A stretch of DNA of 64,000 nt, from contig CM020502.1 of NCBI GenBank assembly GCA_009823395.1, positions 18,694,444 to 18,758,443 on the forward strand, given 5' to 3'. The position numbers were made by a program, and so were the translations under genes. This document shows positions 1-12,226 of the stretch, in pieces. This stretch comes from Thamnaconus septentrionalis (lineage: Eukaryota > Chordata > Actinopteri > Tetraodontiformes > Monacanthidae). The notes beneath the pieces are model-generated. The model ran no database searches and was not told the origin of the DNA. It worked only from the letters and a program-made list of their open reading frames with translations. Every line of letters starts with the position of its first letter. Positions within the stretch are counted from its first letter, which is position 1.

Positions 1-1377
1 ATGTATATATCCCACTTGACTCTAATGCCCGAACCAAGTCAAACAAAAAAAAACATTCAACATCATTTTAAATATGAACAAAAATAATAGCCTTAAACAT
101 ATAAACATGTTGGTAATATTTTTTTTTTGACAAGTGTGTAAAACAAGTCTTTTCACCATCCAGACTAATGTTATCTTGTTTAAATCCCAGAGTGAGTAAA
201 GGGAACATCCAGGTTTGTTTTGTACTTTGAGTCTAATGGTTTTGAACCAAGCTGGAAAACCCAGTTTCAAAGGATCAACGTTTAGAACCGCATTCTGCCT
301 TCCCAAACCTCGATGTCTTCGCCCTCTCCATCCTTTTTTAACTACACTTTCTCCTTGTAGAGCTTCTTCGCAAGACCCCAGCAGCACTCCAGGATTTGTT
401 TATGCTGTGGTGGACAGAAACCCAAAGTTAGGGCTCGTCTCTTTATCTTAGGAAAAGGTCTGGGCTGTTGCATGTAGTCAGCGCGAGAGGCGCCACAGGT
501 TAATAGAGCGAAGTACACCCAAGTGTTCAAAGAGGTATGGGGGTCATTCTGCGAGGATTATAAGGTGCCAGGACAGGAACTGGATGTGCGCCCAGATAAA
601 ATCTGATTAATCTGCCAGCCTTCAAAAAGTTTAGAGCAAACTCATCGGCGTTCTGCTGCAGATTGGAGCTGTGGCTGTTCGCATTCAGCCACGAATCACT
701 GGACGTCCAGTTGACCTATCCTAAGGTAAATAATGATGCTTGATGCTACCTCGCTCTTTCCTTTTTTCCTCTTTGCTCTAATATTATCATACATAAGACC
801 TTTCATCTATATGGAACGGAACGCTCGAAGTAGGTACTGATTGGAAAAACAAGTCCGACTGAATAATTACGTGACTTCACAGCAGGGAGCCCCCGAGCCG
901 AGGCTGCTAACGCAGTGTGGGGGCAATTATATTGTAATGGCATCCAGCCACCATCGCAGACACATTGATCTGTTCTATATCGGGAAGTAGCTGTGTTACA
1001 AAAATAGCAGTCTTCTGGTTTTGCCCCATCAATAATCCATGGAAACACACGTTCTTGACGCGCTGTCTGGATTTATGATTTATGAAACCATATTTACTCT
1101 CTTGTTTTCTGCTTTTTAATACAAGAAAAGTAAAATAAATGGAGAAATAGAGCAACATTTCATTTGTGAGTCTGCCACTCTGACTCTATTTCTATCGCTG
1201 TCTTCATGTTTTTGTATTTCCTTTTCACCCGCACTGGTCAAACTCATTGGCCGCCCTACAGCGACGGGCTCTGCTTGAGGGTTTTTTTCCCACTGGGGAG
1301 TTTTTCCTGGCCGCTGTTGCTTCACACTTGCTCTGGAGGAATCAGTTGGTTTTCTCTTTGATTGTGTAAAGTGCTTC

Positions 1378-1695
1378 CAGACAGTGGTTTGTACTCACAG
1401 CAAGAAGGTTGTGGGTTCCATCCCCAGGCCTGGGGCCTTACTGTGTGGAGTTTGGAAGTTCTCCCTTTGTCTGCGTGGGTTTTCTCCGGGTTCTCCTGCT
1501 TCCTTCCACAGTCCAAAAAACAAGCACGTGAGGCAAATCGGGAACTCTAAATGTGTCCGTCTGTAGGAGTGAGTTTGAGTGTGAATGGTTCTGAGGCCCT
1601 GCAATAAACTGCTGACATGTTAAGGGTGTAACCACCCAGCTACCCTCTGCGACCCTGGAAGCAGGAGACGCGAGTATGGAAAATGGATGGATGCA
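1378..1695 (+). repeat. Teleost dispersed repeat with tRNA-like head (copy 1)
   Basis: The left part has a B-box-like GGTTCCATCCCC after the phrase CACAGCAAGAAGGTTGTG. The body carries GTGTGGAGTTTGGAAGTTCTC, TGCGTGGGTTTTCTCCGGGT, CTTCCACAGTCCAAAA and AACTCTAAATGTG, and the end runs into GGAAAATGGATGGATG. This is a very common interspersed repeat of percomorph fish. Its tRNA-like head suggests a SINE, but the class is inferred. Diverged copies or fragments lie at 8868-8942 (-), 17278-17430 (+), 26795-27035 (+) and about 50490-50570 (-). Confidence 0.7.
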
Positions 1696-1926
1696 ATATG
1701 GAAGTCGAGAGGCAAAGCAAACAGAACACATTCTTATTAGCCGCTTCATTATGCGCTGCCAGACGAACAGCGAGACGCAACGCTGTGTCTCCGCATGTAT
1801 GAAATGCATGGACGTGGCTATCCGCTTCATCTTCTGTCTAATAAATATTTTAATTTGGAGCATGTATGAGAGAATTATTGGCGCTCGAAGCTACAACTGT
1901 TTCCTTTGCATTCGCAGCAGAGGAAA

Positions 1927-1981
1927 TGCAACACGGTGGCATGGAATGAGCAAATCGCTCATTCCATGCCTTTGTGTCGCA
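1927..1981. repeat. Near-perfect inverted repeat / hairpin
   Basis: GGCATGGAATGAGC (1938-1951) is followed by a five-base loop AAATC and its exact reverse complement GCTCATTCCATGCC (1957-1970). Outside the 14-bp perfect stem the arms continue to pair with wobbles and two mismatches to about 25 positions per arm. It lies in a trappc9 intron. It may be a MITE remnant or a structured RNA segment. Confidence 0.7.
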
Positions 1982-4794
1982 TCTGATGGATTTTCTTTTT
2001 TTTTTTTACCAATGGTTCATTTAATATAATGGGTTCCATTTAGTGTAGCAGAGCCTTTCCGGTTTACCAACACATACAACATAAACGGGGCAACATTTGT
2101 CCCCTTTTCAGCTATTTGGAGTAGAACTTAGATCAATGTTGAGTCATCTTGATCTCCTCGGTACCCTTGTATTTTTCAAACCCAAAATATTGTAAATCCA
2201 TGCAGCAAAACGAAACAATCCAATCCCATTCTGTTATGTGACCGGAACTGTTTTGCATCTTGTGTGAATAAAGAGAAATGGGCTCTATTTACAGTTTTGG
2301 TTGTCTAGTTGTGACAAGGATGGGAGGATTGTGCGACGAGCGACTGGCTCCACCAGTAGCTGAACAAACCCGATTGGTCTGTTTTAAATGTGATGGCCCT
2401 ATCACCATCCGAGTCCTTTTTGATGAAATGTGGGGGTCAGTAAATTAATGTAATCAATTTATATTTGATCAAACTCCTGGCGTAACTGTGCTGCCCCTCT
2501 GTATAGATCATTACAGCAGTAAGAAAAGCAGGCAGCTGCTTCTTTCATGGCATCGCTTCATTTCTGTCTCGCTATTATTTTCTCCCGTTTTCCAATTCTT
2601 CCATGGGCCTCTCCAGGTGTACAGTAACCTGACTGTCTCTCAGAGTGCCCAGCAGTGCTCTTAATTCCACATTTGCAGTCGTCCAACATTGCAACAGTAA
2701 CTCGAACTGTTGAGCCCGCTCTGCGGTCTCGCCTCTGCTTTGGTAAAGCCTCGCGGATGAGGCAGCTAAACGGCGATAACCTTGAACGCTGCGCCGGTCC
2801 AAACAGTGAGCCGGCAGAGCACACTCATCCACCTGAAGAGAGGGGAGGAAAAAAACAACAAAAAACCCCAACAAAAATCGAGAGTTTTCGTTTGAAGGGC
2901 GAAATAAAAAATACAAAAAAAAAAAAAAATAGGAGAGGTGTTATTTTAGAAAACATAAGTCACGTAGCCACCGGTGGGGATTGAGAGCCGCAGTTGAACG
3001 TGTTCTGCGGTGAGTAATCCCCCCCCACAACACCACCACCACCACCACCCTGCTGTCATGATGCAGAGCTGGGCTGAAAGCTGGCCGTATCCGGAGTGAA
3101 GACAAGGTCCAGCAGATCTCCAAACTGTTGCTGCAGTTGGCATCAGCTTGAAGAGACTAGAGGAGCCTGCTCGCGCTTGGTGACACTGGGCAAATGTGTC
3201 CTGCTAGCTGAGCGATAGACGAGGCAGCCGGCGCTGGATCTCTAAGTCGGCGATTGCCGAGACCGCTCGGAAAATATGCTGCGATGCGGGATCAGGAAGG
3301 AACCGACGGTTTGTGTTACAGCAATCAGCCGTTTATCATCTACGGTGCATCACGTGATGCTGAAACGCCGTCCGATGTTATCAGAACACGATAGTGTGAG
3401 TCATTTTGTTGACCCGCGAGTGATGATTCCTCGTCTCTGCTAGCTAAAAGGTGAGGCAAGACATTTCACTATTGTGTGACTGCTTTTCTAACATATCAAT
3501 GAACGTCTGTGGTAGCCCAGTTTTGAAAAGCAACAACTCTGGTTTCTTGGTTACAAAAAGCAAACGTGTGTGCGCATTTCCCCCCCACGCTCTGCGTGAC
3601 CGACTCAGCGAGCCCGTTTACACACAGCCTAAAATCTGAATGCGATCTGATTTCCGGAGAAATCCGATTTTTTTGAGTCAACATTTAAACGGCGTAATAA
3701 GATATTCGTTATCCAATAATGGTCAGTAGTACTGTGGGCGTTGCCTTGTTGAAGAAGAGCAGACAGACAAAATGATTTAAAAATAATGATGTTAAGGCGA
3801 GAAATGGAAATTACTCCATTATTCTCTTTAAATTGGTTGTCGGATTTCTGCGTGCATGTGCAGCTCGGTGCCTCATAAAAAGCAATTCTCTTCCAGTTAT
3901 AAACACATGCAAACAGGGAGCCAGTAAAAAGAGTCTTGACGACGGGTGCTCGGTGTTCCGCGCCTTCCTGACCTGCGAAAGGCGGAATGCGGCTTCTTCC
4001 GTCCTCGGAGCAGATGGAATCTACCGACGCTCATCAGACGGAAAAGGCAACTGGAATCAAACGGGTGGTTGTTATGGGGATAATTTAAAAAAGAGAGAGA
4101 GGGCAGATGGCCTGGGAGGGGGGATATCAGTGGCTGGCAGGGTTATTTTTAGACCGACTGCACTCACACCTCAACCTTTTTAAATCGCGTCCTCCGGCTC
4201 CATCAGAGTGCTCATCGATGACCCCGCCTGGTTATCAGCCGCTGGCCGACAGAAGCCGTTGAAAAACCCTCGATGACCTGGCGACGAGGAGCACGTTGCA
4301 GCTCTCTGCAGGCAGGAGAGGGAAGGGCTCCTTTGGGAGTTTGGTCGCGTTCGATTTGTTGTATCTTGAACGCGCCACATCTATATTTGTCTCGGCGCAC
4401 TCGGGTTTGCGGCCAAATGGGGAAAAAAAACAGAAACACTGGCGCCGACTTTGCTCGGAGTTGGCAACCGAGCTCTGAGTCACCCGTGGAGTTTATTTTT
4501 CGACGGATTCACCGACGTTACAGATGCACTTCTGTCGTCAGTTTTCGCCAGGTCAAAAGGCACCTGGGTCGCCGAATGTCCGTCTGCTCGTCATGCACAT
4601 GCTGTCCCAGTTTCCCGGTTCACTCAGCCTGAATTAATACATCCAGTTAAGCCATTTCAGTTGTTTAATTTTTTTTTCTGAAGAGCGTGTGTGAGTTATC
4701 CAGACCAAAAAAGAAAAAAAAAATCAATCCAGCCAATTGATTTTACTCCTTTTTGATGTTTCATTTTTCGGAATTCTCACCTACAAGCCTGCAC

Positions 4795-4816
4795 TGAGCT
4801 CTGAGCTCTGAGCTCT
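4795..4816. repeat. Three tandem TGAGCTC heptamers
   Basis: Three perfect direct copies of the 7-mer TGAGCTC, each containing a SacI-type palindrome. No function is evident. Confidence 0.7.
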
Positions 4817-5240
4817 GTTACTCTATTATTACGAAAACGTGACAACGCGTGTCATTCTTTGGTGTGCTGAGATTCATCTGTGCTCACCAGCCACTTTCTG
4901 TTTTGTTTCACTTCTAGTGTTGTTGTGTTACTGTTTTGTTTTGTGTTTTTTTTTCTATGTTACTATGATTCACTGCGTTGCTTCTTTTCGCAGCTGCAAA
5001 GCTTAAAATTCATTTCAACCTTGTGAACCTGTGATTGTGCACTCAACTTTGTGCAAACAACTTTTTTTTTTTGCACCCCGTAGCATTTTTACCACTTTTT
5101 AAGAGATATTATTGAAACATCTCCTGAATTCTCAGTTTACTGTACTCACAAACTTATGTAACATTTTTACCAAAAAAAGGGGCGACAAGAAATCCCTTAT
5201 GATTCAATTTGTGTGTTTTTTCATTGATTTCCCTTTACTG

Positions 5241-5264
5241 CACACACACACACACAGACACACA

Positions 5265-5321
<57 letters not shown>

Positions 5322-5322
5322 G
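5241..5322. repeat. (CA)n(CT)n compound microsatellite
   Basis: About 24 bp of CA repeats with one GA interruption is followed by about 50 bp of uninterrupted CT repeats (5268-5317). It is intronic to trappc9. Confidence 0.95.
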
Positions 5323-6107
5323 CGCACTAAGTAAACCCTCAGCGCTTATGTAATCACTTCGCTGCCACCGAGCGGCGCCTCCTCTACGAGAGCTGAAGAC
5401 TCTTGTTTTCAAACATCCCCAAAACATCACTTTGCGTGAGGGCGGCCGACATCAATGCCGTGGCTGCGGCGACCGGGGCCGCTCAATACCGCCAAGTGGC
5501 CGTGGAGGGAGGGAGGTGGGAGGGGGGCATAACGAGCACCATCGACAGGTGCCGTGCACGGAGCGTCAGCCGGCGTCCTCATCCTCCGGCGGGCGCCTGA
5601 GATGCGAGTGGGAGGGCGGGCGAGGAGGCTTCCTTCATCCGCAGTTCTGACGCTCTCGCATCTTGAGGTGGTGGTGGTGGGGGGGTTGGTTGGGGGGGAG
5701 GGGATGGTGTTCGGAGGGGGCGGGGGTGGGGGGTGTATCATCTTCTGTTTTCCTTCCCGTTGCCGTGGCGACACGTGCCACAGCGTCTCATTCACTCCGC
5801 AGACTCCCTGCAGCAGCAGCGTCCAGGCTGCTTCGCACGACGGCCGGAAAAAAACAGTTACGTAAGACGGCAGTGGACGTGCAGAACTTCACCTGCTTCA
5901 CGCAGACTTGTGTAAATTAAGTGTAAATATTAAAGGAAAAAAAAACGGAAGAGTGCTCGTCGATCCTGCTGGCGTACGCAGACGAGCCCGGCAGAGGACG
6001 GAGGGACGGACGGCTGCTCAGTCAGCATCGGTCCCGATGGACCTGTTGCTCGTGCTGCACTTGGAGGACTTGCCCATCTCTATATTTTGTGTACCGTAGC
6101 TCCCAAC

Positions 6108-6115
6108 CACCACCA

Positions 6116-6165
<50 letters not shown>

Positions 6166-6172
6166 CCCCCCC
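6108..6172. repeat. (CCA)n(CA)n(C)n compound microsatellite
   Basis: A short CCA run passes into about 45 bp of CA repeats and ends in a run of ten or more C residues. It is intronic to trappc9. Confidence 0.95.
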
Positions 6173-6589
6173 TGGCAGCTGGCTGGAACTGCTCTTCTCA
6201 GTTCACTTAAGTCTTCATTTTATATTCTCCACAGCTCTGCCTCCTGCTCCCTGTACCCCCCACTCCCACCCCCCTCCACTCGCTGACATCATCCTCAGGC
6301 TGTAATGACTCCTGACTTTCTGCTTGTCTTTGTGTGTACGCAGCCCGGTGCCTCTTGCAGACGGCAGCAAATATATTTCGCCCGTTGAGAAAACAACGAC
6401 GACAACAGCTCATAAAAATAAACACTAGGCAACGTGCGATCCTACAGTACGTGGCCGGGTGGCACGATAAACCTCTCGTAACTGCTTTTCTTTTTTTTTT
6501 TCTCTCTTCACGCCCGCTCGTCTCAACTTAACGATGCCACTTGACCCCAGATCTATTCTAATAAATATGCTAATAAGTCAGTTACACAA

Positions 6590-6730
6590 ACACTATCATT
6601 ATCTGTTGGCGACAGTGAGGAATCAATGTATGAGATATGTAGTTGGCTCCCTAATTGCAGATGGCTATCTAAAGATTAGCCGGCTGCCGCACGTGCTGGC
6701 GGAGTGGCTATAAATAGAGCTTCGATTTCT
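6590..6730. promoter_or_regulatory. Candidate regulatory block with MEF2/TATA-like and E-box motifs
   Basis: CTATAAATAG at 6708-6717 is a perfect MEF2 consensus and could equally serve as a TATA box. An E-box CACGTG lies 13 bp upstream in GCACGTGC, and homeodomain cores (CTAATTGC, GATTAG) lie just before. The clustering suggests an enhancer or cryptic promoter. Function is inferred only. Confidence 0.3.
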
Positions 6731-8867
6731 GCACTTTTTCTACATTTTGAAGCATCGCTGAGCTTTGTGACCTTTGTCTAGTGTGTAGTTACTGGCGGAA
6801 TGTCCTTGGGTTAAAAAAAAAAAAAGAAAATGTCTGATGGTTGAGTGGGAAAATGTGCAGAAAGTTAATTGTGCACACTGTGTCTCAGATAAGACACTTT
6901 TCATACGTGATTAACACGAGACGCATGTTTTTAGAAACAGATTCAGCCGTTCATGTTGTCATGGAAAAAAATATGCAATCTTTAGTAAATCGTCCGTTTT
7001 GCCAACTTCCCACTGGAAGCGTTTTCGACGCTTGTTGTTGTTCTTCTTCTTCGGCTACCACTACTACTACTACTTCTTCTTCTTCCATTCATCCATGACA
7101 TGCTTTTTCACATAGAGTGAGGTGGGAAGTAAAATATAGGTAAAGCTGTGACCAAAGTAAGAATTAAGAATAAAGTTGTTAAAGGTGGGCATCTGCTTGG
7201 TTTGTATGCTACAGTTTGTGGCTGTCTTATCAAAGCTGAATCACATTCAAAGAAGAATCAAACAAATGGTGTGAACCTGTTTTCTCTTTACCTCCCAACC
7301 AACTGGGTGGCGAAGCAACAGGGGCCTTCCTTTTCAATAAGTTCACCCAGTCACCTTAAAAAAAAAATTTTGACTCCCCTTTACAAATGCTTTCGATGGG
7401 CTCTTTAACAAATGGAAACAGGAGATCAATACACTTTTAAACTTGCCTTGTAGGCTAAATTGAAATATGAAGTCTCTTGTGTGCACACAATAGGCTCAGC
7501 ATCATTTGTCGGCTTTTTTTTTTTTTTGTCATTTCTGATGAAATTGCACCACACACAACTCGCTGTTGTATCCTTCCTTTAAACAATCACAGAATGTCGA
7601 TGTGTCCTTTCTATCAAAAGGAAAGCAACTCCTTCTCTGCCCCTCAAAGTGGCTCCGTCTGGAAGCCGGTTCACGTCGATTGCCTCCTCCTTTCTGTACA
7701 ACTTCAGCCTTTAACGCGAGCATCATCTCATTACAGTTGCGTTGTTTTCTGACTAGCCATGCCGACGCTCGCGGCTCATGTGGAACACCTTAAAGGGCAG
7801 CGCAGGCAACTGGTGTAGCATAACCAACCCCGAATCCCAACGTCGGAATGTACAAATCTGGGTCGCAGCCCTGACAGGTGCAACGTGTTTTCCAGCCCAT
7901 GAGGAGACTGCTTGAGTGGACGTATCAGAAGCTTTAAAAAGCAGAGAGCCGGTGCACTGGGACAGCCACTCACTGTGAAAACAGACAAACAGTTGCTCTT
8001 AAAAAGCTGCCTTTTGCCGTGACCTTTTCGGTCGTCTAAGGGAAGAGTTTTGCCGCGAGTCCCCAGAGGACCCGCGAGCCAGGCGCCAACAGTTCCACTT
8101 CTTGTTGCCGAGTTGAAGAGCACACAATGACCAGATAGCTCATTCTACTGCAATTTATCATCATAATTAAACTATGATTGTTTTTGTGTTGTTGTTTTTT
8201 TTGGTGAGGAGTGTTACCCACCGTAATTACAGTTGAACGGCTATTTGAGGACTCCTCTCATCAGAGTGGACCGACGTTTGTTCCCCCTCAGCTTGTTTTT
8301 TGTTTTTTCCTTTCTTTTCTGCGTCCATGCTGATTGCCTCGCCACTCACACACAATCCAAAACAGCAGGCAAATTTAGTTGCAGTTTCTTTTTATTATTA
8401 TTTTTATTATTCTGGACGTGGGCTTTTTGTGACCGAGTCCCGTGTGTGGGAGGCCGTCAGCTCATTAGGTACCAACCGTTCTCCTTTGTTTTGCTTTTAA
8501 TGCGAAATAATTCACTTCCATTTTTAGAAGCAACATAGGCTACTTATAATTTTGTTGCGATCTCCTAGCAACAAGACTTTGAACAAACTAAATATAATTT
8601 CTCGTCAGGGCTGTCACTATATGCTGCGCTGAGCGCTGCTGGCAGTGATGGGGGTCTTGGTCTCCATGTAACGAGAGCAAGAGCTGTCTGAAAGTATGGT
8701 TTACGTGTCGGCACCAAGGTGGAAGAAATCTGGGCGATGGCGTGGCAACGTGACTCGTCTGGAGAGCCAACCAAAAACTGACACATGGAAGACGTTGAAG
8801 CCAGTCTTCTGTTCAGGGCAATTCAGCGAATTCTACAACCTCAGCAACCAATCAAAATCCAGTACAA

Positions 8868-8942
8868 GCTATTCATCCATCTTCTATTCCGGCTTACTCC
8901 TGCACTCAGTTTGCAGGGGTCTGCTGGAGCCAGCTGTGAGAT
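8868..8942 (-). repeat. Antisense fragment of the teleost dispersed repeat
   Basis: ATTCATCCATCTTCTATTCC and GCAGGGGTCTGCTGGAGCCAGCTG read as the reverse complement of the 3' part of the family seen at 1378-1695 (the part ending in GGATGGAT). It is heavily diverged. Confidence 0.5.
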
Positions 8943-9009
8943 CCCACTTTGTGGAGGATTAGGGTCCAAAATTTCTTCTATACATCTGCGTTTCGATGTT
9001 GTTTGCTGT

Positions 9010-9222
9010 GACCCCGTGTGTCACGTCCGCTGACGTGTAAATGCAAAAAAAAGAGTTTCCACTTTTACCGCTTGCGGTATACCTCTATATCGATATGTCT
9101 GAAAAATCAGCTCAAACCACAGGGTTGTTAGTTTAGGACAGAAAGTTTAGGTGTTTCCATTACCAGTTATTTATTGTGATATTTAGGTTTTGCGCAATTC
9201 AAGTGGTCATGGAAATACAGCT
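9010..9222 (+). mobile_element. Truncated copy of non-autonomous DNA element (family A)
   Basis: Shared with 16229-16736 and 30872-31162. Common phrases are ACGTCCGCTGACGTG, ATATACCTCTATAT, AGTTTAGGTGTTTCCATTACC and TTTTGCGCAATTCAAGTGG, with a terminal ATGGAAATACAGCT. Only the right half is present. The right terminus is the reverse complement of the AGCTGCATTTCCCTTACC left end seen in the complete copy. Confidence 0.65.
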
Positions 9223-10817
9223 AATGACAGGAAACAAAGCAAACCAATACAAATAAAACAGAGACAATAAAATAACAATAAAATACAGACGTACAAGAGT
9301 CATTTAGACAAGTTGCAACCAGAGTCTGTGCAGATGTTCTGTGAAATGTGGTGAACGAGTCAATGAAAGCATGAGCAAGATGTTTGAAGATCAAAGCAGT
9401 TCATTGCAAGACCAGTCCAATCTACAGGATATGTTGTTTCTCGAGCGAATCTTGCCTATAGCGCCACATCCCTATGCTGACTGACTTGTAGCACAAAACC
9501 AGCTCCTGTTTCCATGAAGCCTGCGGTCGTCCAACAACAGTTGGACTTCAACAGGTGGCGCCGCCTTTTAATGAAATCACAGTTTCTTGACCTGAAGGTA
9601 ATCCTTGTGACTGATGCTACTTTTTAAATTGGATCTCTCTCTCTCTCACTCTCCGTCTTTCTCTCTCTTAGCTAATTTATCCTAGAGGATGTACAAGGTG
9701 AACATTCCGGGAGTGTCTCTTTCTTTCATTCCTCGAGTTGCCGAGTCCCTTGATGAAATGAACAACAGACGCTCCTCCGTCGGTGCAGACGGCCGTGTGG
9801 CAGAATGTCAAACCTCCCGCAGCTGCTGGAGGCGTCTCCCGCTGGCTGTAGCAGCATGGCCTCCGCCACCCAACGCCCACAACTTCTTCGCCTCAACTGT
9901 CTCCATCCCTTCCTCCATCCCTCTCTTTCTCTCTCTCGCTGCCGGACTAGTCCATCAGTGTAAATACCCCCTCGGCCTTGACCCCCATCAACACCCCCCT
10001 GGATGTGTGCAACAGATCGGCGCAGAGTTCGGGTCTCGCCTTCCCTCTGTGCCGTCACGCTGCCGCTCTGACTCACGCCGCTTGTTCACCGCTGCGCGCG
10101 TGACACCAACGCGTGCACGTTTTTCCCCCAGGGACCCCGCGCGCACTCAGCTCATCTCCTCCGATCCGTCCGTGGTTAGAGTCAATTCTTTCAGCTCATC
10201 AGAACCAACGCCGGGGCTCAGGCCATCATTGGAAACAAGTCTTCGTCTCTCCCCGTTGCGCCTTGGCCAAATTGGGCCACTTGAGGGGGAAGCCGGAACG
10301 GGCATTCCTGGGATGGAATGAGCTCACTTCGGTCCTCTTCCTTATTTTCTCGGGAAAAAGACGTGCGCAGACTTGTGGCTGGAGAGAAACCTACCCCGCT
10401 GGTGTTTGTCTCCATCCAACAATCCCCAGTCTTCCAATTTTTTTGAAGCAAATTAGCGGGAGGGAATTTGGTTCAGTGCTCTTGTGGCACGGACGCTCTC
10501 CAACAATGTCAATGAAATGTATTTTAGGACAAACAAAGCCCATTGATCCTCCACATGCAACGGTATGATAGGCCGCTAATGGCTCGGTTATTGATGAGTA
10601 CAAACGAAGGCGAGATTGGATGGGATCCCTGTGAAAAGAAGCACATTCCGCTGGCAAGATTTCAAACTTTGGTCTGAAAGGTCTTAATCCTTGAGTTTGT
10701 CCAATTTGTTCAGAGTTCCATTTGTCTTTGTTCAAAGTGCAGCACAAAGGAGTCGGCGCCCTTCATTCTGGCTAATCCCCTCCTCCTCCTTCTTCTTCTT
10801 GTCCTCCTTGTTTCCAG

Positions 10818-11041
10818 ACGTGCTGGTGAACGGGAGGCCATGTGACTGCGATGTCATTGCCGACTGCCGAGTGGGTGAAGCTGTCAGCCTGGAGGTGCGG
10901 CTGACCAATCGCAGCAAGAACTCCGTGGGACCCTTGGCCCTGACCGCGGTTCCCTACCAAGACTTCCAGAATGGGGTCCAGAACTATGATCTGGATGATG
11001 CTGTCACCTTCATCGGCTCCAACACTTTCTACATTGACACG
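10818..11041 (+). CDS. trappc9: TRAPPC9 (NIBP), penultimate coding exon, partial gene
   Basis: This exon encodes part of the C-terminal region of TRAPPC9, a large subunit of the TRAPPII tethering complex. TRAPPII acts as a guanine-nucleotide exchange factor for Rab GTPases at the Golgi and endosomes, and the protein is also called NIBP for its link to NF-kB signalling. The frame reads through [37 protein letters not shown] and [13 protein letters not shown], which I recognise as the conserved beta-sandwich-like tail of the family. The acceptor is CAG at 10815-10817 after a pyrimidine tract. The exon begins with the last two bases of a split codon and ends on a full codon at 11041, before the donor GTCAGT (11042-11047). 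All earlier exons are upstream of the window, so this is a partial gene by truncation, not by decay. The identity is strong; the exon start is set by the acceptor and the frame. Confidence 0.93.
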
Positions 11042-12012
11042 GTCAGTAAAATCAAAGCAGATCACATTCAACTCGGATTGTATGGGGCCATGTCGCACCA
11101 TAAGTGTGTACTTGAGCAAGTATAGATGACGCTTATCAACAGTTGTTTCCACCAAAACTAAATTAACTGAGGTCCCTGCAGTTGGCCAGAAGTATAGAAG
11201 AGCTTAGTTTCAATGTAGATTTAAGATGCGTGAAAAGGTTAACACTGATTTTAAAACATGGACGAGATGAAGCATTTTGCTTTAATGTATTGCAGCAGCA
11301 GTCACAGTCGCTGACAAATTCATAAATAAACCCGTCTGCCACCTGCTGCTTATGGTTTATTGCGCAATAATGAATAATCCCATAATAAACGCATTATTAC
11401 GTCGTGCCTAATGAATTGAAATGCAAAATGCCATCACCTGTGACAGCAGAAGCCGCAGTATAAATGTCTCCCCTGTCAACGATGAAATGGGGACAGAGCA
11501 ATAAAGTTTTTAATGTTATTTTTTTTCCAATCTGTTTATTGAAAAGCCCAAGCACATTTAATTGTAAAATGAATGAATGATTTAAAATGGAGGAAACTGC
11601 AGCAGTGTAGCGGGAAAGAGGAGTGCGGATAAAGTAAAAACTACCCAAAGGATAAAATGTAAAATTCACAGTTGGATTTATATGCCAGGATTTGTTCAAT
11701 TAGGTTTTGCCAGTGATGGATTCTCAGCCTTGAGTACCAAACGAGACAAAAGCAGCGAGGGAAAAAAAACAAAGCTAGACGATGCCAGAAGAAAGAGGTG
11801 GAACAATTCCCGGCAGCCCCGAATGAGAAAATGCAACTTAAACCAAGGAGTTGTCCAAGCTTCTTCACAATTTGATTTTTATTTTAAATTGAAAAAGAAA
11901 AAACATAGCCTGCTTCAAACCTGCCCTCCCACTGCTATCACTATGGCTGTTCGCTCGCTTCACAGAAGCGGCCCCTAATGAATTCTGTCTGTCTGTCGTT
12001 GCCTTTTGTCAG
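11042..12012 (+). other. trappc9: Last intron of trappc9 (971 bp)
   Basis: A GT donor at 11042 (GTCAGT) and an AG acceptor at 12011-12012 (CCTTTTGTCAG) bound a 971-bp AT-rich intron. Around 11310-11420 there is a cluster of TAAT/ATTA cores and AATAAT motifs that looks like conserved non-coding sequence, but conservation cannot be tested here. No coding sequence was seen. Confidence 0.9.
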
Positions 12013-12192
12013 GTGAAACCCAAAGAAAGCTCGCTGTGGGCCGGCGCCCTGCTCCTCCTCTACACCGGTGACTTCTACCTCAACATCAAGTTCCAGGATG
12101 ACAGCGCCGGGCGAGAGCTTCCTCTGGCCTGGTTCACCTTGCCCAGCGTGCACATCCGAGCCGTGGACGCCCCCCTGCAGGCGGGAGCCTAA
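12013..12192 (+). CDS. trappc9: TRAPPC9 (NIBP), terminal coding exon with stop
   Basis: This is the last coding exon of the TRAPPII subunit TRAPPC9. The frame continues in phase 0 from the exon ending at 11041 and reads VKPKESSLWAGALLLLYTG, DFYLNIKFQDDSAGRELPL, AWFTLPSVHIRAVDAP and LQAGA, then TAA at 12190-12192. The LLLYTGDF and WFxLPSVH motifs are hallmarks of the family's extreme C-terminus. The two exons together give about 134 residues of an otherwise missing protein that is over 1,100 residues long in other vertebrates. No frameshift or internal stop was seen. A long TTC tract starts 34 nt after the stop and so lies in the 3' UTR. The next gene downstream on the same strand is kcnk9, 13.6 kb away. 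Confidence 0.94.
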   Translation: MKPKESSLWAGALLLLYTGDFYLNIKFQDDSAGRELPLAWFTLPSVHIRAVDAPLQAGA

Positions 12193-12226
12193 CTGTCCGC
12201 TGACCTCAGCAGTCGTGGAAATAAGA

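Larger units (their letters stand above)
1..5240 (+). other. trappc9: trappc9 intron, 5' part seen in window
   Basis: No coding exon was recognised here. The stretch is moderately AT-rich intronic DNA upstream of the penultimate trappc9 exon. It holds a teleost dispersed repeat (1378-1695), a near-perfect hairpin (1927-1981), A and T homopolymers, and a triplicated 7-mer TGAGCTC at 4795-4816. Open frames in the stretch give compositionally biased peptides with no recognisable family and are judged non-coding. Intron assignment is inferred from the downstream exon, which begins with a split codon after an acceptor; the upstream exon is outside the window. Confidence 0.75.
5241..10817 (+). other. 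trappc9: trappc9 intron, part adjoining the penultimate exon
   Basis: This is non-coding as far as can be seen. It contains CA/CT and CA microsatellites, G-rich runs at 5663-5735, a block with an E-box and a perfect CTATAAATAG at 6590-6730, an antisense repeat fragment at 8868-8942 and a truncated MITE at 9010-9222. A 210-codon open frame at 9689-10321 is rich in Ser, Pro and Arg and resembles no family known to me, so it is not annotated. The intron ends in a pyrimidine-rich CTTCTTCTTGTCCTCCTTG stretch and CAG at 10815-10817. Confidence 0.75.

Noticed and set aside
9689..10321. 210-codon open frame on the + strand with a true ATG
   Set aside because: The peptide is Ser/Pro/Arg-rich, matches no family I recognise, and lies inside the trappc9 intron. 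Its composition tracks GC-rich intronic DNA.
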